Of a stretch of DNA of 64,000 nt, positions 58,051-64,000 are shown one piece after another. This stretch comes from Methylobacter sp. S3L5C. Its GTDB lineage: Bacteria > Pseudomonadota > Gammaproteobacteria > Methylococcales > Methylomonadaceae. The position numbers and the translations under genes are program-made. Every line of letters starts with the position of its first letter. Position 1 is the first letter of the stretch. The stretch is taken from the NCBI RefSeq assembly GCF_022788635.1, contig NZ_CP076024.1:4069503-4133502 (forward strand). The letters run 5' to 3'. The notes under the pieces are model-generated. The model did no database searches. It had not been told where the DNA came from and saw only the letters and a program-made list of their open reading frames with translations.

Positions 58051-58475
58051 ATACTTTTGCCAATATTCCGATTAACGTTGTTATCACGTCTCAATCAAGT
58101 GGTTTGACCATAGCCATGACTCTTTTGCATGAGATTCAAGCCATGCTGAAAACATTACTCGACACCGGTCAAAATGGAATCCTTGATCTGCGTGCATTAC
58201 CCGCATTGGGCGAAGACGGCTATCAATTTCTGAAGGAAAAACTGGGGCAAGGAGAAGTTAGCGCCCGCATCCAAAGTTTTGGCCATTCCGAGATACAGGA
58301 AACCGCTTACTCCGGTATTTGGTGGATAGTTCATTACAACCAGGATGATGGCATTCTAACCGAACTTGTTGAGGTCAATTTCTTGCCTGAACTGCTAAAA
58401 AGTCCAAGAGATGACGTCGTGTTTGGCCAAACCAATCTGGCCAAAATTTTGAATGAATTAACTGAAAAAAAGTAG
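58038..58475 (+). CDS. HupH/HyaF-like hydrogenase accessory protein, short form
   Basis: 145 residues from the ATG at 58038, which overlaps the protease gene by 13 bases; a longer frame to 57960 lies wholly within that gene. The C-terminal half (YSGIWWIVHYNQDDG, then ELVEVNFLPELLKSP) matches the conserved domain of HupH/HyaF. Family members are usually near 280 aa with two such halves, so this is a single-domain form. The role, possibly small-subunit cofactor assembly or folding, is inferred from family and position. Confidence 0.8.
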   Translation: MAHVNTFANIPINVVITSQSSGLTIAMTLLHEIQAMLKTLLDTGQNGILDLRALPALGEDGYQFLKEKLGQGEVSARIQSFGHSEIQETAYSGIWWIVHYNQDDGILTELVEVNFLPELLKSPRDDVVFGQTNLAKILNELTEKK

Positions 58476-58603
58476 TTTTCCTACAGATTTATGCGGTTCC
58501 GAACCGCTATTTTCGGCCGCTTAAAGTAAAACGTCGGTAACGATATCCACTTAACTCGGGCTGTTACCTACGCAAACATTAATCCTAAGTTAGTAGGTGT
58601 GTT

Positions 58604-59716
58604 ATGTCGATCGTATCAAAGAAAGAACTAAGAACCAGTATTGCTTCGCGGCTATCCCAACATCTGGAATTGGAAACTCTGGATGAAAAGCCATATATTG
58701 AAACTCTCGGTGACAGATTAGCCAGCTCAGGTGTCAGCCGTCGAAGTTTCATGAAATATTGTATGGGGTTGTCGGCCATGATGGCGATACCCGTCTCGCT
58801 GATGCCAAAGCTGGTCGAGGCAGCTTTATTAAGCCCTCTCACTTCCGTAGTTTATCTTTCCTTTCAGGAATGCACAGGTTGTCTGGAATCATTGGTCAAC
58901 GTCTTCCCCAACACCCAGTTCAAAACCGACTCCATTGAGAATATCTTGTTGACGGCTCTCTCACTGGATTATTCCGAAACATTGATGGCCCCATCCGGAA
59001 CTCAAGCCGAAAAGTCACGGGCAGATGCAATTGCCAAGAAAAATTATATTTTAGTCGTGGACGGCGCCATGCCGGATGATAAAGGTGGAGCAGGATTCTT
59101 CATCCAGTCAGGCAAAACCGGACTGCAACTCTTAAAGGCGGCTGCCACCAACGCCGCTGTGGTTGTGTCAGTGGGGACTTGTGCCAGCTTTGGCGGACTA
59201 CCTGCAGCCAAGGGGCCAAACGGAAAAAGTCCGACTGGAGCAATCTCTATTAAAGCTGCGTTAACAAGCTTTGGCGGCACATACGCCACCAAAAAAGTGA
59301 TTAACGTGTCGGGTTGCCCACCCATTGCCGAGGTGATTGCGGGTACTTTAGTCTACTGGATACTCAACAAAAAAGCCCCGGAACTAGACTCCATCCTACG
59401 TCCCAAGATGTTCTATGGCGAGACTGTTCATGAGGAATGCTACCGCAAGGAGTTCTTCGAGCATGGCCAGTTCGTCGAAAGTTTTGACGATGCCGGCGCA
59501 CGTAGAGGCTTTTGTTTGTTCAATATGGGTTGCAAAGGGCCTATTACCCACAACGCCTGTACCACGCTAAAATGGAATCAGGGTACCGGATTTCCGATGG
59601 AAGCAGGACATGGCTGTCTGGGCTGCTCTGAGCCGGGGTTCTGGGACAAAGAAGCTATTTCTGGTCAGGGGGTCGGTTTTTACAAACCCCTGGATATAAA
59701 CACCATCGACGATTAA
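58604..59716 (+). CDS. hupS: [NiFe] hydrogenase small subunit
   Basis: 370 residues. A twin-arginine motif SRRSFMK at 45-51, with an extended n-region, directs the folded heterodimer across the membrane. Fe-S ligands: proximal C90 and C93 (ECTGCLES), GTCASFGG and SGCPP; distal HEEC, GFC, NMGCKGP; medial NAC, GHGC, LGC. The proximal motif is CTGC, without the extra Cys of oxygen-tolerant enzymes. The protein ends at KPLDINTIDD with no C-terminal membrane helix, unlike HyaA-type subunits anchored to cytochrome b. The ribosome site is weak. The large subunit follows after 48 bases. Confidence 0.94.
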   Translation: MSIVSKKELRTSIASRLSQHLELETLDEKPYIETLGDRLASSGVSRRSFMKYCMGLSAMMAIPVSLMPKLVEAALLSPLTSVVYLSFQECTGCLESLVNVFPNTQFKTDSIENILLTALSLDYSETLMAPSGTQAEKSRADAIAKKNYILVVDGAMPDDKGGAGFFIQSGKTGLQLLKAAATNAAVVVSVGTCASFGGLPAAKGPNGKSPTGAISIKAALTSFGGTYATKKVINVSGCPPIAEVIAGTLVYWILNKKAPELDSILRPKMFYGETVHEECYRKEFFEHGQFVESFDDAGARRGFCLFNMGCKGPITHNACTTLKWNQGTGFPMEAGHGCLGCSEPGFWDKEAISGQGVGFYKPLDINTIDD

Positions 59717-59764
59717 CTGTTATTTTTGCCGTGTCTTTCTGGTACGGCGTTTGGGAGAATTTAT

Positions 59765-61678
59765 ATGGCTACAAATATTGTAATTGATCCGGTCACCCGG
59801 ATTGAGGGACACCTGCGCATTGAGGCAGAACTCGGCGCTGACGGAAAAACCATCACCAAGGCGTATAGCTCCAGTACCATGGCGCGCGGCATTGAAGTTA
59901 TCATGCAGGGTCGTGATCCCCGTGATGCAGCGCATATCTCGCAGCGTATCTGTGGAGTCTGTACAGTGGTTCACGGATTAACAGCCGTCAGGGCAGTGGA
60001 AGATGCTCTTGGTGTCAAAGTTCCCGAAAACGCCGAACTTATTCGCAATCTGATGATAGGTGCGCAGTATATCCATGATCATGTGATGCATTTTTATCAC
60101 CTGCATGCCTTGGATTGGGTTGATGTGGTTTCAGCATTGAGTGCTGATGCAGCAGCAACGGCGGCTTTGGCAAAGTCAAATAATCCGGACTACTACGCCA
60201 ATCAGACTTTGGCGGCACTAACGACTACTTTTAACGGAGTAAAAGCCAAGCTGAAAAATCTTATTGATAGAGGGCAACTTGGCTTGTTCGCCAATGGCTA
60301 CTGGGGGCATCCGGATTACAAACTTCCACCAGCGGGAAACCTGCTTGCTGTCGCCCACTATCTGGATGCGCTGGGATGGGCTCGTGAAGTAGTCAAGCTA
60401 CACACAATCTTCGGAGGTAAAGACCCGCATCCAAACTTGGTAGTGGGTGGTGTGCCTTGCGCTGTCAGTCGTAATTACAACAACAAAGCCAGCGAAGGCT
60501 TGGGCGGCACGTCCTTAAATAAAGTCAATATGGCAAAGGTGACTACACTTATTACCAAGATGAAAAACTTTGTAGATCAGCTCTATGTACCTGATACCAT
60601 ATTGATTGCCGGTTTCTATAAATCTCAGGGGAGTTATACAGGCTGGGAGAAACGCGGCGGTACCGGCTGGAATTACCTCTGCTACGGCGAGTTCCCCGAG
60701 AATGGTATTCGCGATCCAAATAACTTCCTGATACCGCAAGGCGTCCTGGAGGGCAACCTGTCGATCAAATCTTTGGATATGGAGCACCGGGATGAAATTA
60801 AGGAGTATGTTACCCATTCATGGTATAAATATCTCGGTGTAGGTAACAGCGTTGGTCTTCATCCCAGTGAAGGCCAAACCAATTTGGATTATGCAGGCAG
60901 AGGCGGCCCAGCTCCCGGAGCTAATTACAAGCTTAACAGAGACACCGGTTACTCGTGGATCAAATCGCCACGTTGGTATGATAAGCCGATGGAGGTAGGT
61001 CCGCTAGCCCATGTCGTCATGATGTACGCCAAAGCAAAATCCAGCCCGACAACTGAGGCAGAAAAAGCTCACAAGCGGGCAAAAGATTTGGTAGATAACA
61101 TCTGGGTAAGCAAGCTCGGACTCTCTATTAATGATATTGACTCTACTCTCGGCAGGATCGCAGCCCGGACCATCGAAACCAGCATCATTACGGATGCCAT
61201 GTCACGCTGGCATATCAAACTGTTGAGCAACATTAGTGCGGGCAAGTTGGCTACGTTTGTAACAGATGCGGATGTTGTTGCTCAAAATCCAAGTTTGACT
61301 GGTTTTAAATGGACTGATACATCAACATGGAACAACGGGAATCCCTTGCAAGTCGGAGTTGGCTTTACCGAAGCGCCTCGCGGAGCGCTGGGACACTGGT
61401 TGTCGATATTCGGCGGTAAAATCCAAAACTATCAATGTATCGTCGCCAGCCAATGGAATGCCGGGCCCAGAGCCGGTACAGGGGGTGTGGACGGTGCGGG
61501 AATTCCGGGTCCCTATGAAAAATCCCTGGAAGGTCATATTTTGGCCATTCCGACGCAGCCGTTGGAGATTCTGCGAACAATACACAGCTTCGATCCCTGC
61601 ATTGGCTGCGCTGTACATGTTACCGACCCGAACGGTGAAGAGCTGATCAAGGTCAATATTTCAACTACCTTAAGGTAA
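59765..61678 (+). CDS. hupL: [NiFe] hydrogenase large subunit
   Basis: 637 residues from the ATG at 59765 with GGGAGA upstream. Holds the Ni-Fe(CN)2CO site: L1 motif RICGVCTVVH with C63 and C66, and L2 motif DPCIGCAVH with C612 and C615. The protease cut after His618 removes VTDPNGEELIKVNISTTLR. It oxidises H2 to protons with electrons passing to the small subunit. The overall pattern is of a group 1 uptake enzyme, I believe, rather than the group 3 cytoplasmic types; precise subgroup needs a tree. Confidence 0.96.
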   Translation: MATNIVIDPVTRIEGHLRIEAELGADGKTITKAYSSSTMARGIEVIMQGRDPRDAAHISQRICGVCTVVHGLTAVRAVEDALGVKVPENAELIRNLMIGAQYIHDHVMHFYHLHALDWVDVVSALSADAAATAALAKSNNPDYYANQTLAALTTTFNGVKAKLKNLIDRGQLGLFANGYWGHPDYKLPPAGNLLAVAHYLDALGWAREVVKLHTIFGGKDPHPNLVVGGVPCAVSRNYNNKASEGLGGTSLNKVNMAKVTTLITKMKNFVDQLYVPDTILIAGFYKSQGSYTGWEKRGGTGWNYLCYGEFPENGIRDPNNFLIPQGVLEGNLSIKSLDMEHRDEIKEYVTHSWYKYLGVGNSVGLHPSEGQTNLDYAGRGGPAPGANYKLNRDTGYSWIKSPRWYDKPMEVGPLAHVVMMYAKAKSSPTTEAEKAHKRAKDLVDNIWVSKLGLSINDIDSTLGRIAARTIETSIITDAMSRWHIKLLSNISAGKLATFVTDADVVAQNPSLTGFKWTDTSTWNNGNPLQVGVGFTEAPRGALGHWLSIFGGKIQNYQCIVASQWNAGPRAGTGGVDGAGIPGPYEKSLEGHILAIPTQPLEILRTIHSFDPCIGCAVHVTDPNGEELIKVNISTTLR

Positions 61679-61683
61679 TAGTC

Positions 61684-62268
61684 ATGAAAGTAAAAACTTC
61701 TCTCTCTTTGTTGGGATTATGCGTCTATGCTTTGTTTCTGCCGGTTGCCGAGGCACATACCTTCGGTGCGCAAGGTGCTGGTCTGGCGGCTGGTTTTGCT
61801 CATCCCTTTATGGGCCTGGATCATTTACTTGCCATGATCGCGGTCGGTATTTGGGCAGGGCAACTAGGCGGCAGGGCAGTCTGGATCGTCCCGCTTACCT
61901 TCGTGAGCGTTTTGGCAGCCGCTGCCGGTTTAGGTCCGCTTGGTTTCGCCCTACCCCTGGTGGAACCGGCAATTGCCTGCTCGGTTTTAGTCTTGGGACT
62001 GCTTATCGCAGGATCAATTCGCTTGCCAACGATTATCGGTGCCAGCCTTGTGGGGCTATTCGCAATGTTTCATGGCTACGCGCATGGACTGGAATTACCG
62101 CAAGCCGCATCGCCTGTCCTTTATGGCATCGGGTTTGTTTTGGCGACTATTTTACTGCATGGCTTGGGTATCGGCTTTACACTAAATTCTCGCCATTACA
62201 AAATCATGCAACGCATCGCTGGCGGTTCACTCATTGTTGCTGGCGGTTTATTGCTGGCTGCAGCATAG
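61684..62268 (+). CDS. hupE: HupE/UreJ-family nickel permease-like protein
   Basis: 194 residues. Signal peptide (about 1-24), then about six membrane helices. The nickel-binding signature HPFMGLDHLLAMIAVG lies near 40-55 and HGYAHGLELP further on. HupE proteins bring nickel in for hydrogenase assembly. It begins five bases after the large subunit stop, so it is in the same unit. Confidence 0.92.
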   Translation: MKVKTSLSLLGLCVYALFLPVAEAHTFGAQGAGLAAGFAHPFMGLDHLLAMIAVGIWAGQLGGRAVWIVPLTFVSVLAAAAGLGPLGFALPLVEPAIACSVLVLGLLIAGSIRLPTIIGASLVGLFAMFHGYAHGLELPQAASPVLYGIGFVLATILLHGLGIGFTLNSRHYKIMQRIAGGSLIVAGGLLLAAA

Positions 62269-62304
62269 TCGCTTTATTATCTTTACTTAAACGGAAAAAC
62301 TGCC

Positions 62305-62541
62305 ATGTGCCTTGCGATTCCCATGCAAATTACCCATATTGATGGCTTTAATGCTCATTGTGACGCCAAGGGCGTAAAGCGCGATGTCAGTCTGTTTTTG
62401 TTACAGGATGAGACATTGCAAGAGGGGGATTACCTGCTGATTCATGTTGGCTATGCCATCCAGAAAATTTCCGCAGAGGAAGCTCAGTCGACATGGGAAT
62501 TACTTGATCAGATGCTGATTGAGGAAGATGCCGGTGCATGA
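62305..62541 (+). CDS. hypC: Hydrogenase maturation chaperone HypC, second copy
   Basis: 78 residues, MCLAIPMQI with Cys2. Closely similar to the copy at 57019. It ends inside the hypA start with an 8-bp overlap. As it leads the intact hypA-hypB pair, this copy is probably the operon member from which the other derived, or the reverse; the sequence does not say. Confidence 0.94.
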   Translation: MCLAIPMQITHIDGFNAHCDAKGVKRDVSLFLLQDETLQEGDYLLIHVGYAIQKISAEEAQSTWELLDQMLIEEDAGA

Positions 62542-62884
62542 GCTTTCGCTTTGCGAGGACTTGATGGATCAGGTAATGACAATTGCAAAGACACATCACG
62601 CGGAAAAAGTCGTTCGAATCATTGTCAGAATAGGTCCCCTTTCTGGTATCGAACCGTTGCTGCTGGAAAGCGCCTTCAACATCAGCTGCGCAGGCACATT
62701 AGCCGAATCGGCAGAGTTTCTAACAGAAACTCTGCCGATTCTTGTTCTTTGCAACAACTGTGGAGCCGAATCTGAAGCCACCACTAATAATCTCTTATGC
62801 CAAAGTTGCGGCGGTTATAATACCAAATTGTTGAGTGGTGACGAGTTGATTCTGGCACGTGTTGAATTAGAAAATGCAGACTAA
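62534..62884 (+). CDS. hypA: Hydrogenase nickel metallochaperone HypA
   Basis: 116 residues from a GTG at 62534, giving M-H-E-L-S with the nickel ligand His2; the frame upstream to 62519 is discarded since HypA requires His at position 2. Zinc site: CNNC and CQSC near residues 75-95. With HypB it inserts nickel. It overlaps hypC by 8 bp; hypB follows after 27 bases. Confidence 0.94.
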   Translation: MHELSLCEDLMDQVMTIAKTHHAEKVVRIIVRIGPLSGIEPLLLESAFNISCAGTLAESAEFLTETLPILVLCNNCGAESEATTNNLLCQSCGGYNTKLLSGDELILARVELENAD

Positions 62885-62911
62885 GACAAGTTAATTAATT
62901 GGAGTGTGATT

Positions 62912-63781
62912 ATGTGTAATACCTGTGGTTGTAACATTACACCGGGTAATCGCCCGTTGGTTATGGCAGAAAAACCTAAAAATGGCGTGACGACAGTGTC
63001 GGTACTACAAAACTTGTTGTCAAAAAACAATCATCAAGCCGAGCACAATCGCGCACATTTTGACGCTCAAAAAGTACTGGTAATTAATTTAATGTCTTCA
63101 CCCGGTTCGGGTAAGACTGCATTACTTGAAGCTACCATCAAGCATCTGCGCGACTCGTTAAAAATCGCCGTCATCGAAGGCGATCTTGAAACCGAAAATG
63201 ATACCAAACGGATACAGGCACAAGGTGTGCCCGCTTATCAGATTACAACCGGGACGGCTTGTCATCTGGACGCGCATTTGGTGCATAATGCCTTGCATCA
63301 TCTGGCGCTGGATGGTCTGGATCTGTTATTTATTGAAAATGTAGGTAATCTGGTTTGCCCTGCCAGTTTTGATCTGGGTCATCATCGTAATGTCGTGTTA
63401 TTGTCAGTGACCGAAGGCGATGATAAGCCGGCAAAATATCCGGTTATGTTTCGTGCAGCCGACTTGATGTTAATCAGCAAGACTGATTTACTGCCGTATC
63501 TGGATGATTTTTCAGCCGTTAATGCTGAACAAAATCTGCATAATCTGGCCAACGATGCGCCCGTCATCGCTTTTAGCGCAAAAGACGGCAATGGCCTGGA
63601 TGCGTGGCTAACCTGGTTGCAGTCAGAAATAACCGCTTATCAGGCACTCTTACTTAAGCAACAGACACAACGCCCTAAAGTACAACAGGATGGGCAATTA
63701 CTTCATGCCCAACCCGGTAACACCAAGTTTTATCCGATCAGCAATAAAACTGCCCATAAAATTAATGTTAAACAGGCTTAA
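62912..63781 (+). CDS. hypB: Hydrogenase nickel-insertion GTPase HypB
   Basis: 289 residues from the ATG at 62912 with GGAG seven bases upstream; a GTG two codons earlier is less likely. N-terminal CNTCGC nickel site, then a GTPase domain with P-loop SSPGSGKT and IEGDLETENDT, and the metal-site CHLDAH. No His-rich stretch is present between the CxxCGC motif and the P-loop, only scattered His. It supplies GTP-driven nickel delivery. Other hyp genes (D, E, F) would be outside the window. Confidence 0.94.
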   Translation: MCNTCGCNITPGNRPLVMAEKPKNGVTTVSVLQNLLSKNNHQAEHNRAHFDAQKVLVINLMSSPGSGKTALLEATIKHLRDSLKIAVIEGDLETENDTKRIQAQGVPAYQITTGTACHLDAHLVHNALHHLALDGLDLLFIENVGNLVCPASFDLGHHRNVVLLSVTEGDDKPAKYPVMFRAADLMLISKTDLLPYLDDFSAVNAEQNLHNLANDAPVIAFSAKDGNGLDAWLTWLQSEITAYQALLLKQQTQRPKVQQDGQLLHAQPGNTKFYPISNKTAHKINVKQA

Positions 63782-63979
63782 CTAAAATATTTAGTCCACG
63801 AAAAGCACGAAAGACACGAAAAAAAGGCTTGGGTTAGCGCATGATGGGGTTTGCAAGCCATAGTAGTCTTCAAACGTTAGGGTAGGGAATTTATCTAATA
63901 AAATCTCCCCTAACCCCTCTTTTTCAAAGAGGGGAACTGTATAGTTACACTAAACTTAACATCATCTGGAATAAATACT
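63782..63979. repeat. Repeat-bearing gap after hypB
   Basis: Contains CACGAAAAGCACGAAAGACACGA (a degenerate CACGAAG-family stretch, split here as CACGAAAAG and CACGAAAGACACGA) at about 63797-63820, a GGGTTAGCGC segment, and a hairpin CCCCTCTTT/AAAGAGGGG at 63914-63934. No gene is present. The hairpin may end the hydrogenase transcript. Confidence 0.5.
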
Positions 63980-64000
63980 ATGCCGACCGGCGCAAAACTA
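63980..64000 (+). CDS. Possible start of next gene (cut by window edge)
   Basis: An ATG at 63980 with GGA about nine bases upstream opens MPTGAKL and reaches the window end. Too short to identify; it may be a further hydrogenase gene since it is on the same strand. Confidence 0.3.

Noticed and set aside
58604-59716. Oxygen-tolerant (group 1d) hydrogenase
   Set aside because: The proximal motif is CTGC without the extra cysteine, and neither an anchor helix nor a cytochrome b gene is present.

Overview
The window is about 43% G+C by eye and is a chromosomal stretch of a Gram-negative gammaproteobacterium. Lipid A genes, the ubiG-mupP-yciK order, a Kdp operon, H-NS and XerD support this. The gene complement and the many short dispersed palindromes would fit a gammaproteobacterial methanotroph (Methylobacter/Methylomonas type), but no methane-oxidation gene lies here, so that placement is inference.

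Layout. 1-7184 (minus): potassium-transport operon, a 30-aa small ORF, kdpF, kdpA, kdpB, kdpC and, after a repeat-bearing gap, kdpD, cut by the window edge. 7570-8160: broken IS3-type orfA fused to an orphan ORF. 8229-11376 (minus): signal-peptide protein, DUF2760 membrane protein and Hsp70-like ATPase, an apparent three-gene unit. 11717-17110: htpX, PQQ-type sugar dehydrogenase, Nudix hydrolase, NlpC/P60 lipoprotein, lpxA-like gene, xerD, ogt. 17143-20731: a decayed polysaccharide locus. Two wrecked glycosyltransferase genes lie either side of an IS5-type element and ugd; one resembles the exosortase A-associated family, and the IS terminal repeat supplies the ugd stop codon. 21393-32000: aguB-like amidase, H-NS, DUF2914 protein, thiC behind a TPP riboswitch, a family 2 glycosyltransferase, galU, manC, cysC, a DHH phosphoesterase and an AI-2E-type permease. 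32161-43000: deacetylase, sufT, yciK, mupP, ubiG, lpxD, moaC facing away from moaDE, lipoprotein hydrolase, HAD phosphatase, and convergent overlapping dhaK and dhaL. 43340-56379: giant MscK-like channel, flavin reductase and a 2921-residue cyclic beta-1,2-glucan synthase. 57019-63781: a [NiFe] uptake hydrogenase cluster, hypC, hypA remnant, protease, hupH-like, small subunit, large subunit, hupE, hypC, hypA, hypB.

How the parts work together. Kdp, the MscK-like channel and the glucan synthase point to investment in osmotic control. GalU, ManC and Ugd supply nucleotide sugars. The hydrogenase cluster holds the structural genes and part of the maturation set (hypA, B, C, protease); hypD, E and F are not in the window, nor is a cytochrome b partner. 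The strongest unusual signals are the duplicated hypC with a truncated second hypA, the hydrogenase small subunit with an ordinary proximal-cluster motif and no C-terminal anchor, the ruined glycosyltransferase genes around the IS, the Hsp70-DUF2760 unit, and two dispersed repeat families. No tRNA, rRNA or CRISPR array was seen.
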